Part shown: positions 31,397-41,716 of the stretch, piece after piece
How the letters are laid out: each line of letters starts with the position of its first letter
Numbering within the stretch: position 1 is the stretch's first letter
Assembly (NCBI RefSeq): GCF_013256625.1
Contig: NZ_CP053909.1
Location: forward strand, 62,001 to 126,000
Direction of reading: 5' to 3'
Length of the DNA stretch: 64,000 bases
Source: Hymenobacter sp. BRD128
GTDB taxonomy: Bacteria > Bacteroidota > Bacteroidia > Cytophagales > Hymenobacteraceae
Notes under the pieces: model-generated
What the model saw: only the letters and a program-made list of their open reading frames with translations
Told to the model about the DNA's origin: nothing
The model's database searches: none
Program-made: the position numbers and the translations under genes

Positions 31397-31870
31397 ATGA
31401 CCAATATTCACCTCATTCGCATCCCCGACCGGACGGCCACGCCGTTTTTACTGCCGGTTTTCAGTAGTCTGGTCCCCGCCGGTTTTCCCAGCCCGGCCTC
31501 CGATGAGCTGGCGGGCGTCATCGACCTGAACCGGCTGCTGCTGCGGCACCCGGACGCCACGTACCTGCTGCGGGTTTCCGGCGAGTCGATGAGCGGCGCC
31601 GAGATTCACGCCGGCGACCTGCTGGCCGTCGATAAGCACCTGGAGGCGGACCACAACATGATAGTGGTGGCCGTGGTCGAGGGCGAGTGTACCGTGAAGC
31701 GCCTGGTGCGTAAAGACCAAAGCTGGTGGCTCATGCCGGAAAATCCGGCTTACCCGCCCTATAAGATTGGTGATAACGCCGAGGACCTGCGCATCTGGGG
31801 CGTGGTTACCCACGTCGTGCACGAACTGATACCTGGGCGGCTCACGGCGCTGCTGCACAGCCACGACTAG
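31397..31870 (+). CDS. umuD: UmuD-like S24 self-cleaving protein
   Basis: A 157-aa protein starting at ATG 31397 (MTNIHLIRIPD). There is no DNA-binding domain. AGFPSPASD near residue 28 is the usual self-cleavage region of UmuD (Ala28-Gly29); Ser64 in SGESMSG and Lys101 in ECTVKRLV form the Ser-Lys dyad. RecA-stimulated cleavage would give UmuD' to activate the UmuC polymerase encoded downstream. An unrelated minus-strand gene (32061-32543) lies between the two, so they are not a simple operon. No LexA-type site was identified upstream. Confidence 0.9.
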   Translation: MTNIHLIRIPDRTATPFLLPVFSSLVPAGFPSPASDELAGVIDLNRLLLRHPDATYLLRVSGESMSGAEIHAGDLLAVDKHLEADHNMIVVAVVEGECTVKRLVRKDQSWWLMPENPAYPPYKIGDNAEDLRIWGVVTHVVHELIPGRLTALLHSHD

Positions 31871-32060
31871 CCATGTTTGGCCTGTCTTGAAAGATTAGTC
31901 CAAAAGTCGCATTTGGCAACTAGTTACGCTGGAAAGCTAACCTACTTGCTAACATCACTAAAAACCTAGCAACATGAGAGATTTACAGGATGATTGGCCT
32001 CATGAGCAGTGCCCCAGGAGCAAAGGGGAAGGCGTGTTAACGGCCAAATTTAAAACCGCC

Positions 32061-32543
32061 TTATTTGCGGCTCCGTGTGCGCCGTAGCGGCTTATCGTCG
32101 CTATTTAGTAGAACGCCCTCCGCATCTTCCACGCTGACCTTGACCATGCGCAGGCTGAGTACCCAACGAATCAGCGTATCGCTCCGGAAATCATCGAGTA
32201 CCCCATCTTCTAGGAAGTAGGTGCGTGCGTAGTCGTGAAGCCCAGCAGCTATTTTGTGCAGGTCCGGCCCAGGTGGAGCTACGGGCTTTACCAGGTCGTA
32301 CACTTCTGAGTTTTCTAACCATTGCAGCCAGGAGATAGCTTTTTCTAACCAGAGTTGGCGCAGTAGCTCCGGCTGCGCTTTCACGGCCGCGAACATGGCA
32401 AGCTCACTTTCTAGTCCCAAGTCCCGCGTCTGCTGGTCGCTGCTACCGCTATCGGTGCCCTCATGCCAGTAATTCGCTAATAGCGCTGGGGTTATGGGCG
32501 CTTCGCCCTGCTCAAACTCAAATACAATTCGCATCCTGGCCAT
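32061..32543 (-). CDS. Hypothetical protein inserted between umuD and umuC (160 aa)
   Basis: Starts MARMRIVFEFEQGEAPITPA; helical and acidic, with Trp-rich LWLEKAISWLQWLENSEVYD and a basic tail (LRRTRSRK). No recognised family. Its orientation is opposite to both umu genes. The MRIVFEFEQGE start resembles small plasmid/phage proteins only in a general way. Confidence 0.5.
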   Translation of the reverse strand: MARMRIVFEFEQGEAPITPALLANYWHEGTDSGSSDQQTRDLGLESELAMFAAVKAQPELLRQLWLEKAISWLQWLENSEVYDLVKPVAPPGPDLHKIAAGLHDYARTYFLEDGVLDDFRSDTLIRWVLSLRMVKVSVEDAEGVLLNSDDKPLRRTRSRK

Positions 32544-32630
32544 ACGCCAAAGATACTTCGGACCAACGCCTGACTACGCAATGGGAGAATCCGGCCAAGT
32601 AACAGCTGTACCAAACTTTTAGCCAAGGCC

Positions 32631-33977
32631 ATGTTTGCCCTTCTCGACGCCAACAACTTCTACGTGAGCTGCGAACGCGTTTTTCAGCCTCGGCTGGAAG
32701 GTAAGCCCGTGGTGGTGCTCTCCAACAACGACGCCAATATCATCAGCCGCTCGGCCGAGGCGAAAGCCCTGGGGCTGCAAATGGGCGACCCCTATTTTCA
32801 GGTTAAGGAGTTGCTGCGGCAGCACGAAGTGCAAGTCTTCAGCTCCAATTATCCGCTCTACGGCGACATGTCCAGACGGGTCATGCACCATCTCGCGCAG
32901 CAGGTGCCCGGCCTGGAAATTTACTCAATTGATGAGGCATTCATGGACCTGCACGGGTTGGAAAAGCACTTGACGCCGTACCTGGGCAACCTGGAAACGT
33001 TCGCCCGCCAGCTGCGCGCCGGCGTCAAGCGCAGCACCGGCATCCCGACTTGCGTGGGCGTGGCCCCCACCAAGACGCTGGCCAAGCTCGCCAACCGCAT
33101 TGCCAAGAAAAAACCGCAGTTCGAGGGGGTCGTGCACCTCGATACGCCGGCGCGGCTAGCCTGGGCGCTGGGCCAGGTGCCCGCCGCCGACGTGTGGGGC
33201 ATCGGCCGGCAGTACGCCGGCAAGCTCACGGCTGCCGGCATCGACTCGGCCGCCGACCTGGCCCGGGTTTCCGAGCCCTGGGCGCGCAAGCACCTGGGTG
33301 GGGTAGTGGGGGTGCGCCTGGTGCAGGAGCTTCAGGGCCAGCCCTGCGCGGGCCTGCACCCTTCCGAAGATGGCACGCTGAGCCGGCAGAGCATCAGCTG
33401 CTCGCGCACGTTTGGCCAACCCCTGCACGTTCAGGCTGAGGTACTGGCAGCCGTCGCCACGTTCCTGGCCGGCGCGGCGGAAAAGCTGCGGCGACAAGGC
33501 GACCTGGCGCACCTGCTCACGGTGTACCTGGGCAAGAACCGGTACTCGGCCGCGGTAACGCCGCCCTACTCGCGCTCGGCTACCCTGACGCTACCGAGTG
33601 GACCCACGGCCGACACGCGGGTGCTGCTGAGCTACGCCCACCTATTGCTCGACCGCATCTGGGAGCCTGGCGTGCCGTACCACAAAGCCGGCGTCGTGCT
33701 CGACGGCCTGGAGCCCCCGGGCCAGGGGCAGCAGCTGGATTTATTCGCGGCTATCCCGGTGGCCCCTACTTTCCCCACGGTCCCGGAGCAGCCGCGCTTG
33801 ATGCGCGCCCTCGATGCGTTGAACAGTCGCTTTGGTCGGGGCACGGTTCGCCTGGCTAGCGCCGTCGTGCTGTCCCGTCAGCGCCGGCCCGATAGCCGGG
33901 CACCCTGGGAAGGCAAAGCGCAGTGGCGCACGCCAGCCTATACGACCCGGCTGGAAGATTTATTACTCGTCAATTAG
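32631..33977 (+). CDS. umuC: UmuC-like Y-family DNA polymerase
   Basis: A 448-aa translesion polymerase. FALLDANNFYVSCERVF holds the first catalytic Asp (D6), YSIDEAFMDL the second acidic pair; GIPTCVGVAPTKTLAKLAN and the HhH region VWGIGRQYAGKLTAAGI follow; little-finger and C-terminal UmuC-specific sequence (QPRLMRALDALNSRFGRGTV, near residue 385) complete it. QQLDLFAAI near residue 366 is a beta-clamp-binding-like motif. It copies damaged DNA with UmuD'. Plasmid carriage raises host mutability and UV tolerance. Confidence 0.95.
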   Translation: MFALLDANNFYVSCERVFQPRLEGKPVVVLSNNDANIISRSAEAKALGLQMGDPYFQVKELLRQHEVQVFSSNYPLYGDMSRRVMHHLAQQVPGLEIYSIDEAFMDLHGLEKHLTPYLGNLETFARQLRAGVKRSTGIPTCVGVAPTKTLAKLANRIAKKKPQFEGVVHLDTPARLAWALGQVPAADVWGIGRQYAGKLTAAGIDSAADLARVSEPWARKHLGGVVGVRLVQELQGQPCAGLHPSEDGTLSRQSISCSRTFGQPLHVQAEVLAAVATFLAGAAEKLRRQGDLAHLLTVYLGKNRYSAAVTPPYSRSATLTLPSGPTADTRVLLSYAHLLLDRIWEPGVPYHKAGVVLDGLEPPGQGQQLDLFAAIPVAPTFPTVPEQPRLMRALDALNSRFGRGTVRLASAVVLSRQRRPDSRAPWEGKAQWRTPAYTTRLEDLLLVN

Positions 33978-34000
33978 TTAACTTAACTCTACCCGCCCGG

Positions 34001-35343
34001 CTAAGCGCTCTGGGCCAGCGTCACCGAATACTCCAACTTGAACCCCGGCCCGAACACCTGCCTGAGTACCTCCTTCAGCTCCTCCACATACGTGCTTTCA
34101 ATGTGGTCGTAGATGCGCTGGTCAGGAACGCCAAGCTCCAGCACTCCATTTTGGAAAACAAGCGGTTGCAGAGGCTTAAACCAGGTGGCGAGGCTCTGGG
34201 AGCCCAGCACTTTTTCCAGTCGCGCTAGGCACTGTCGCCAGCCCTCGCGGGCGGCTACCTCTGCCTGCGTGGGTGCTGCCTTCCCGGCCGGCGCCGCCGG
34301 CCGGGGTTGCCCAGTTGCCGTAGTGGGAGGCTTGAGGCTGCGTTCATACTCGTCGAGCAACGACCGGTTGCGTACCAATTTGAACACCCAGCCGCCCAGG
34401 CTCTTAATCTTGGTTTTAGTGTTCTGCCGGGACTTATTGAGCACGTACCAGATGTAGTCCACCGGGTAACGCTTGGTTTCGCACACGTCGCGCGTTAGTT
34501 CAGCGACACTGTCTTGGCTGATACCAATGGCCCGCAGCTGCTCCACAAGCTCGGCCGGCAGCAGGTCGGCATCTGAGACGGTTTTGGTAGCAGATGGCGT
34601 TGGGTCCAATGGTATCGGCCGGGCCGAGTACCGAAAGACAATACCCGTCGCTTTCTTGCCGGTGCGCAGCACCTGGTAGGTAAAGGCCAGGTCGGTTTTG
34701 GCTAGTTCAAGCTGTACTTTATCAATGATGCGCGCCTTAAAGTTGTTGAACCGGTCAGCGTACTCGTTCTCGCTCATTCCCAGCCGGTAACGCAAGTCAT
34801 CATAGGTAAAGGTTCGCTCCCCCGAAAGCGGTATTCCGATAGGAGCCAGTAGAGCTTATGGGCGTATGCACTCTTGAGACTCTTGAGTTCCTGCACCACG
34901 GAGCGGGTAAACTGGCCCCCCCGCGTCAACTCCAGCAAGTAGGGCATGACCTGGTGATTCAGCTGCGCCTCGATGCAGCCCTTCCCCTCAACGTAGTCGA
35001 GGAGGGAAAACAGCGGGATATCACGGTGGGTACGGCCTGACTTTAAACGCTTTCCCGTCTCAGGGATGATTTCTAATTGCAGGGTACGCCCGGCCAGGCT
35101 GCTTTTCATGTCGCGCACGTACTCGTAAGCCCAGTTACTGCTGGAAAGGTCCATGAATTCGGACACTGGAATAACGTGCACGGCAAATTCCGTGTCAGTG
35201 GGTCGTATCCGCGCCAGAATACAGGTGAAAAGCCGCCACTCCGTGGATGCCAAATTAAACGGGCTGTTAATCATGGCGTTGTGCTGGCGAACTATCTCCT
35301 CCGTGGGAAAGCTAATCGTGAGCGTCTGCGTAGCGTCAGTCAT
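34001..35343 (-). pseudogene. repB: Rep_3/RepB-family replication initiator, frame broken by one missing G
   Basis: Two overlapping ORFs (34774-35343 and 34001-34795) make one initiator. The first carries the N-terminal winged helix (NAMINSPFNLASTEWRLFTC, SLKSAYAHKLYWLLSEYRFRG). Adding one G to the five-base run (plus 34819-34823) continues as GERTFTYDDLRYRLGMSENE and the second winged helix (DRFNNFKARIIDKVQLELA). A long C-terminal extension (EGWRQCLARLEKVLGSQSL, DHIESTYVEELKEVLRQVFG) resembles a DnaA-N-like/primosomal helical domain. Restored length about 447 aa. Iterons lie upstream at 35431-35656. Probably intact in the cell. Confidence 0.85.
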
Positions 35344-35430
35344 CAGGCGAAATTTTATCCGCTCCTAAAGTACGAAATTTAGCAAAAATTGTAGCAGGTG
35401 CATACTCCGCTCCCCTGCCTCGCGGATTGG

Positions 35431-35656
35431 TTACTGCTACCGAAACCGTCTTTTCTACCTGAATCGCCTAGCTAACGGAGACGGTTTTAGCAGCGGCTAG
35501 GAAGGCATTGGCAGAAATAGCCTGACGGTTTAGGTAGCAGATGAGACGGTTTTAGTAGCGGCAACCTGACGGTTATGGTAGCAGGTCAGTTAGGTTTAAG
35601 TAGCAGATAAGACGGTTTAGGTAGCAGATAAGACGGTTTTAGTAGCAATTAACGCT
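35431..35656 (+). repeat. Iteron array of the first replication origin
   Basis: GACGGTTTTAGTAGCA-like units start at 35480, 35524, 35545, 35568, 35611 and 35632, with a degenerate copy near 35585 and one inverted copy at 35431-35453. Adjacent units are 21-23 bp apart. An AT-rich stretch (35650-35730) follows. The array sits 90-310 bp upstream of the Rep_3 gene and is the probable initiator binding site. Confidence 0.8.
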
Positions 35657-35874
35657 TATAAAATACTATCTATCAGTTACTTACGCAGATAGTAAAGCTT
35701 TAAGGCTTTAAAGATAAAGTAAGACTAGCTAGCGTCTTTTTTAGTCGTGTAGGCCTACCGTAAATTGCTCAGGCCGGCGCTACCGTCTAAAAGTTGGCTT
35801 CGCACACCTGGGGGGCGGAATCATGTAGCTACATTATTTAGTACGAGCTAGCGCTCAGCTCACTATTAGCCAAC

Positions 35875-36160
35875 TGAGGTGGTCGGGTAAGTGGACAGGG
35901 CGAAAGTAACCTTCCCTTGTCATGGAAGCAGAAAAACCAGCCGCTAAGCGGCACCGAACCAAGTACGATGCGGCCTTTCGGACCGAGGCAGTTCGCCGCG
36001 TAACGCAGGACGGGCAGCCGGCCCGCGCGTCGCGCAAGCATTGGGCATGAGCGAAGCCATATTGGGCAAGTGGGTGCGGGCAGCCCGTACCCGCGCCGCC
36101 CGCCCGGTGGGCAGCGAAGCGTTGGAACAAGAGCGGTTCGCTGCGGGACTTTCTCAATAA
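35875..36160 (+). mobile_element. Truncated IS3-family remnant (OrfA)
   Basis: TGAGGTGGTC at 35875 matches the end of the IS at 55787-57028. An OrfA fragment starts at ATG 35922 (YDAAFRTEAVRRVTQDGQPA), loses frame near 36040 and resumes as ALGMSEAILGKWVRAART up to 36160. No OrfB follows, so the element is dead. The next 320 bp (to about 36480) contain only unassignable sequence. Confidence 0.65.
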
Positions 36161-36849
36161 CCAACCCGGCATGATGCTGCCCCGCGTTGCGCGCTACTCT
36201 GCAGGCCGCTTGGCGTACGGTACCATGGCGCAGCTTGAAGCCTACCTGGCCGCCGAGCGGGGGGAGTGGCGCGCAAGGAAAGCCGGCAGGCATCGGCCGC
36301 CGACCTGGACGCCGCCCGCGAGCGGGTGCAGCAGCTGTGGGCTGTGACAGTCGCTGCCTTTGTCATTGAGGAGCCGGAGTACGAGGTGCCGGCCTGGAGC
36401 CCAAAGCACCCACCTAACGCCTCTTTCCGGCGCCGAAAGAAGCGTTATTGGCCTTTTTATAGCAGCAGGGAGACAAAATTACTTTAAGGACATACCGTAT
36501 ATAATATGTCCTTGACTTTTAACCAGATGACATTTTCACACAGTCCAAAAAGCTAGGTTCAATAAACCAATTAGCTGTTTCTTTCTGGACTGCCTTTCTG
36601 AACCTTGTTTGCTGAGGCAATTACTCAAGTGAGCTACAATACATACAGGGTCAATAAGTTACGGTGGCTGCTGCAGAACTCTTGGTCCGTTTTGCCTCCA
36701 GTTCCCAAGCTGCTGCTACCGGCAGTAATACGTGCGCAAAAAGGATAAAAGCCGCTGCTCTGATGATGGCTTGGGCAGGGCGCTGGCCCGACACAAGGTG
36801 TGTTGGGACTGGTGCTCGATCTACTTAAGGTTTAAGGCGATGGCGGTTA

Positions 36850-37330
36850 GCAGCATCGTTTTATGCGTACTGCTAAGACATCGCGTGTTGGTTGACCCGG
36901 CGTAGGCCATAGTGCTGCAGTAAAGTGCCAAATACGGGTTCTATGGTACGTTGACGCAGCCGACGTATATATCGACCCTGTCGGGTCAGGGTGCGGCGGT
37001 AGTGCGCGGCATAGGCGGTTCGAATATACTGCTGTTTCTTGACCTTCGGGACGCAGGTCGGCTTCCGCGGGCACAAGCGGCAGTCTCGGCTAGCCGCGCG
37101 GTATATTTTCCCCAGCTCACTGTCCTGATTTTTACAAAATAATCTAAAAGTCAGCACCTTGCCGGCTGAGCACGTAAAGCAGTCTGCTTCCGCATCGTAG
37201 GTAAAGCCCTCGATTCCGCAACTTCGCTAGCTGGCGGTAGAGATTTTGCTTCAGCACCCGCTCGGACAAACGAACGCCGGTGACGACTTTGTCAGTAAAC
37301 TGCTTGTGGCCCTGCATACCTGCAAGATAC
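36850..37330 (-). pseudogene. IS1182-like transposase, C-terminal remnant
   Basis: Minus-strand frame GFTYDAEADCFTCSAGK, KIYRAASRDCRLCPRKPTC, then RTLTRQGRYIRRLRQRTIEP and VFGTLLQHYGLRRVNQH matches the Cys-rich and C-terminal parts of DDE transposases of the IS1182 group. The N-terminal catalytic part is missing and the ends are frameshifted, so it is a fossil. Confidence 0.65.
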
Positions 37331-37640
37331 CGCTGGTCAGCCGCCTACTTCTGCTACAGCCACTACACCTTTCGGAACGCGTTTAGGTTAGCGCTAGCCG
37401 CTTTGCCCAATTTTACAAGTCTGTTTGGCAAACGAGGGCTCTTTTCTTAGCACGCGAAGGCCTCAGAACGCCGACCGGTAGCTTCCAGCTTCTGCGTTGC
37501 TACAAGCACATTTTTAATTGCAACAATATTCAGCTGGCAATTTAGCTAAGCTAGCAGCGCAGCCTACCTTTGGTGCGGAGTAGCGCGTGGTAGCTAATTA
37601 GTTAAGAAGCGCTTCTTGTCATCGTTTTACCTGCCTTTTC
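37331..37640. other. Intergenic region upstream of the outer-membrane gene
   Basis: 310 bp with no credible ORF or repeat; it probably contains the promoter of 37641 (TTTG-type and AT-rich stretches around 37510-37560), which I cannot fix. Confidence 0.3.
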
Positions 37641-40166
37641 ATGAAGCACGTTGTCGCTTTAGCTCATCGAATATTGTTACTGTTATGCTGCTCAGTACTC
37701 GGCCAGCGGGCGGCAGCGCAAGCGCCTGGCCAGGGCAGTGGCTCGCTGACGGGCACCGTACTCGATTCGCTTACGCAAAAGCCGGTGCCCTTTGCTACGG
37801 TCGTGCTCCTGCCACCGGCCCCTTCCGAAAAAGCCGCGGCGGGGCAATCAGCGGACGAGCAGGGGTATTTTGAATTAACCAAACTAAAGGCCGGCGCTTA
37901 CCGCTTACGCATCAGCTTCGTGGGCTATGGCGTGCGTACCCAGGCCGTAACCGTGACCGATGGCCGGCTGGCACTAGGCCCCATTCGGCTACCCGCTACG
38001 GCGCAAAAACTAGGCGAAGCGGTGGTGGTCGGCCAAAAGCCGCTCATGGAAGTCCGGCCGGACCGCCTCGTCTACAACGCCGACCAGGACGTGACCAACG
38101 CCGGCGGCACGGCCCAGGACGTGCTGCGCAAGGCCCCCCTGCTCGCTATTGACGGCCAGGACAACGTGACGATGCGCGGTAACAGCAACTTCAAGGTCCT
38201 GATTAACAACAAGCCCTCGCCCACGCTGGCCGCCAACCTGAAGGAAGCCCTCAAAAGTATCCCGGCCGACCAGATTAAATCGGTGGAGGTGATTACCACC
38301 CCGCCCGCCAAGTATGACGGGGAGGGCACGGCCGGCATCATCAACATCGTGCTTAAAAAAGGGGCCAAGCAGGGCCTTAACGGCACGGTGGGGGCCAACG
38401 CTGGCAACCGCGGCAGCAATGGCAATGCGTCGCTCAACTTCCGCCAGGGCAAGTTCAACTTCACCTCCTCGCTCAACGGGGGGCTGAACTACAACAGCCA
38501 CAGCGCGTCGAGCAGCGAGCAGATAACCTACCGCCCTACCCGCACTGACACGCTGCGCCAGGACGGCACGGGCAGCAACACGGGCTACTACGGCTCGGGC
38601 TCGCTCGGCCTCGACTACGACCCCGCCGAGCACCACAGCTTCTCGCTCAACGGCTCCTTTTTCAGCTACGGCGGCGCTAACCAGTCGGGCAACCTGAACC
38701 GTTACTCTACGCCGCTGCCGGGCTTCGGAGCCCTGTTTCTGCGTGACACGCGCTCGACCTACAACGGCGGCAACGCCGAGGTGACCGGCACCTATACCCG
38801 CACCTACAAGCAGGAGCGGCGCGAGTGGAGCACCCTGGTGCAATATGCCTACAATGGCAACCGCAACGGCTACGAATTTAACCAGTTCAATAACAGCGAC
38901 CGGGCGCTCGACGTGAGCCAAGCCAGCTACCGCGAGCGCAGCACCACCCGCCTGCCGGGCCACGAGTACACGCTGCAAAGTGACTACACCTTGCCCCTGG
39001 GGGAGAAGAAGACGCTAGAGTTTGGCCTCAAGGGTATTGTTCGCCTGACGGGCTCGCAGGCGCAGGTCGACACCCTGTTTCCGGCCCTGTCCCCCGAGTT
39101 TGCTACGTCCCGCTACCGGGGCACCGCCTTCGACTACCGCCAGGACGTGGAAGCCGCGTATGCCACGTACAACTTCAACGCCTCGGAGAAGCTGCACCTC
39201 GGCCTGGGCGGGCGCGTGGAGCGCACGGGCCTCTGGGCCGAGTTTGCGAACACCCACACCGGTATTCCCTATCGCAGTTACGTCACGCCGCTGCCCAACG
39301 CCAACGTGAGCTACGAGCTCAGCAAAACCAGTAGTCTACGCCTGGCCTACAGTCGCCGCATCAGCCGGCCCTACATCTACTACCTGAACCCCTACGTCAA
39401 CCGCAGCAATCCCATCAGCTACTCCTACGGCAACCCCGACCTGGACCCCGAGTTGACGCACTCAGTGGAACTGAGCTACAACAACTTCATCAAAACGACG
39501 TCCTTCAACGTGGCGCTTTCCGTCTTGCGCACCGGCAATTCCATCGAGCGCGTGAGCTTTGCCAGCACCCAGCCGCTGCTGCCCGTACCCGCCGAGATTG
39601 TGCCCGCCCCCAACTTAGTGCTGCAAACCAGCGCCAACGTGGCCAGCAACACGGCCTTCCAGCTTAACGGCTACGTCTCGACCAAGCCCACCGAAAAGTG
39701 GAGCCTTAGTGTAGGAGGCAACGTGCAGTATTTGCTGCTGCGCAGCACGGCCTTGGGTTTGACCCGGCGCGGCTTCGCCGGCAACTACAATGTCAATACT
39801 TCTTACAAGGCGACCAAGACGTTAACGTTGCAAGGCAATCTGTTTCACTCCCTGGCGCGGCCAACGCTGCAGGGACGTAGCAGTGGCTTTGTCTACTACG
39901 GGGTAGGCCTACGCCAAACGCTGCTCAAGGGCCGGGCCGACGTGTCGTTCAATACGCAGTATCCCTTCACGGCACAGCGCACGTTTTCGTCTGAGACGGC
40001 CACACCCACTTTTTCGCAGAACAGCCGCTTCACCAACCAGCAGCGCCAGTTTCGGGTGGGCTTCACCTACCGCTTCGGGCAACAGCAAGCCATGCGCCAG
40101 CGCAAAAGCATCCGCAATGACGACATCAAGGGCGGCGGGAGCAGCCAGGGCGGCGGGGGCAGTTAG
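37641..40166 (+). CDS. Outer-membrane beta-barrel protein with CarboxypepD_reg-like domain (TonB-receptor-like)
   Basis: An 841-aa protein. The signal peptide ends near QRAAAQA (about residue 26). Residues about 36-115 form a CarboxypepD-regulatory-like beta-sandwich (GTVLDSLTQKPVPFATVVLL, GYFELTKLKAGAYRLRISFVG). A plug-like region follows (VLRKAPLLAIDGQDNVTMRG, SVEVITTPPAKYDGEGTAGI), and a large aromatic-rich barrel with the OMP_b-brl_3 look (SLRLAYSRRISRPYIYYLNP, YGNPDLDPELTHSVELSY). No SusD partner is adjacent. It may import a ligand or help export or uptake related to the RiPP locus downstream, but that link is only positional. Confidence 0.85.
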   Translation: MKHVVALAHRILLLLCCSVLGQRAAAQAPGQGSGSLTGTVLDSLTQKPVPFATVVLLPPAPSEKAAAGQSADEQGYFELTKLKAGAYRLRISFVGYGVRTQAVTVTDGRLALGPIRLPATAQKLGEAVVVGQKPLMEVRPDRLVYNADQDVTNAGGTAQDVLRKAPLLAIDGQDNVTMRGNSNFKVLINNKPSPTLAANLKEALKSIPADQIKSVEVITTPPAKYDGEGTAGIINIVLKKGAKQGLNGTVGANAGNRGSNGNASLNFRQGKFNFTSSLNGGLNYNSHSASSSEQITYRPTRTDTLRQDGTGSNTGYYGSGSLGLDYDPAEHHSFSLNGSFFSYGGANQSGNLNRYSTPLPGFGALFLRDTRSTYNGGNAEVTGTYTRTYKQERREWSTLVQYAYNGNRNGYEFNQFNNSDRALDVSQASYRERSTTRLPGHEYTLQSDYTLPLGEKKTLEFGLKGIVRLTGSQAQVDTLFPALSPEFATSRYRGTAFDYRQDVEAAYATYNFNASEKLHLGLGGRVERTGLWAEFANTHTGIPYRSYVTPLPNANVSYELSKTSSLRLAYSRRISRPYIYYLNPYVNRSNPISYSYGNPDLDPELTHSVELSYNNFIKTTSFNVALSVLRTGNSIERVSFASTQPLLPVPAEIVPAPNLVLQTSANVASNTAFQLNGYVSTKPTEKWSLSVGGNVQYLLLRSTALGLTRRGFAGNYNVNTSYKATKTLTLQGNLFHSLARPTLQGRSSGFVYYGVGLRQTLLKGRADVSFNTQYPFTAQRTFSSETATPTFSQNSRFTNQQRQFRVGFTYRFGQQQAMRQRKSIRNDDIKGGGSSQGGGGS

Positions 40167-40369
40167 GGCAAACACAACCAATCAACTAAAGGGACAAGTC
40201 GGGTTGAGCAGTATCAGTAGACGTTCCGTCGATATTAGTCAAGCCCTTGCTGACTGCGACTGTACTATAATTTTTTTGATATATATTTCCTTAACTATGA
40301 CAACTTATTGCGCCTAAAAATAAAACAGTTAAACATATTGATGTAATATAAAAAATATCCTACTTATTG

Positions 40370-41662
40370 TTATCTGCCATCGGTTGCTTTGCGAAACTGG
40401 TAAAAGAGTTTTTGTAGCAAGCGGCTATCAGCAGTGATTATGTCGGCGGAAGCAGTCATACCAGTCTTGTAGACTAATGACTTTCCATAGCTGGTCTTTA
40501 AGCCCTCGGATAGCACTACTTTGGCTAAAAAAACGCTGTCCTTAAGAGGAATATCGGCAATGGTAGTAATACGTCCTTTAACGAACCCAAACTCCTGATA
40601 AGGAAACCCCGCGAATCTCACCAATACTTCTTGGCCAACTCGGACTTTGCCTGCGTTTCGTTGCGGAACCAGGAGTTCGCCAAGATATCCGGTACTTTCG
40701 GGAGCCACGTAAAATAATTCTTGGTTAAGAGCGACGACTTGGCTCTCCTGCAATAATCCTGTAAAAAAAACCCTTCCGGAAACGGGAGCTATAAGGATGT
40801 ATTTGGCCTTCCAAGCGACTAAAGCACTTTGCAGACTATTGAGTGCCTGAAGAAATTGACTGCGTTTCTCCGAAAACTCTCGATCAATTTCTAGTAATTC
40901 TTTCTGCTTAGCTCGTTGAGCCGAAGTATTATTGATAAGCGTGGATGCCATTTGTTCATAGGCTAGCTGGCGTTCAATGTTCTTACTTGCCTCGCGCTTG
41001 AGTTCAAGCGAAGCTATTCCTTTTTGTGAGGCTAGTCCGCGTTGCACATCATAATCTTGCTGAGCTAGTTTAGCATCGCGAAACTGCAATAAACGCTCCC
41101 GTCTTAGTTGTTTCGAGAGCTCTTGCAAATCACTTAGTTCTTTTTGCAATAAAGCTTTTTTCTTGCTGAAAAATCCACCCGCCAAGTACGATTTGAGACG
41201 GATGTTAGCTTGCTCAAAAGTTTGAAAAGCAGCTTGCAATTCGCCTAACTCGTGATAGGATGCTAGGCTTGCAAGCTGGACTTTCTCTAACTCTCCGTTT
41301 TGGGCAAAATGCCACGCAGATTGTAACTCTTCACCCAACCACAGTACTTCCGCATAGCTGGCATTACTTTCAAGATGCGCTAGTGGCGCTCCTACTTGTA
41401 CTTGCTGTCCATCCTGCACAAATAAATGTATGACTTTGCCGTCGGTTCTTGTAACAACAGCCTTCGGCGCATTCGTAGCAATAAGCCTGAAAGATGCATG
41501 GACAAGGTCCGGGTAGCGTACCATCCATGTGCCGATAAAAATTATCACCACTAGGAGAAATACCCCAGTGATTCCCCATCGAAGTAGCCACTTAGGTGGG
41601 CGCGCTAAAATCTCTTGTACTTCTTCCGCTCGAAGCTCAATAAAATCGCTGCTCTGATGCAT
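40370..41662 (-). CDS. HlyD-family membrane fusion protein of a bacteriocin exporter
   Basis: A 430-aa periplasmic adaptor: one TM near residues 31-50 (GITGVFLLVVIIFIGTWMV), lipoyl-like halves (TRTDGKVIHLFVQDGQQVQV and ILIAPVSGRVFFTGLLQESQ) flanking a long coiled coil (about 120-290). It begins 54 bp downstream of the ABC exporter. In Bacteroidota, C39 ABC exporters and HlyD adaptors together secrete double-glycine peptides, here presumably the product of 48880-49074. GC content is lower than the plasmid backbone. Confidence 0.9.
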   Translation of the reverse strand: MHQSSDFIELRAEEVQEILARPPKWLLRWGITGVFLLVVIIFIGTWMVRYPDLVHASFRLIATNAPKAVVTRTDGKVIHLFVQDGQQVQVGAPLAHLESNASYAEVLWLGEELQSAWHFAQNGELEKVQLASLASYHELGELQAAFQTFEQANIRLKSYLAGGFFSKKKALLQKELSDLQELSKQLRRERLLQFRDAKLAQQDYDVQRGLASQKGIASLELKREASKNIERQLAYEQMASTLINNTSAQRAKQKELLEIDREFSEKRSQFLQALNSLQSALVAWKAKYILIAPVSGRVFFTGLLQESQVVALNQELFYVAPESTGYLGELLVPQRNAGKVRVGQEVLVRFAGFPYQEFGFVKGRITTIADIPLKDSVFLAKVVLSEGLKTSYGKSLVYKTGMTASADIITADSRLLQKLFYQFRKATDGR

Positions 41663-41716
41663 TACTTAGCAGATTAACACTAGAGGCATTGTTATATAAT
41701 AAATATATATCAATGA

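Noticed and set aside
31974..32090. Small plus-strand ORF (MRDLQDDWPHEQ...)
   Set aside because: 38 codons overlapping the end of the opposing gene, with no recognisable domain or regulatory site; not supportable.
37641..40166. Large minus-strand open frames within the outer-membrane gene (38010-38978)
   Set aside because: Val/Ala/Gly-rich shadow of a high-GC coding sequence; no start signal or domain.
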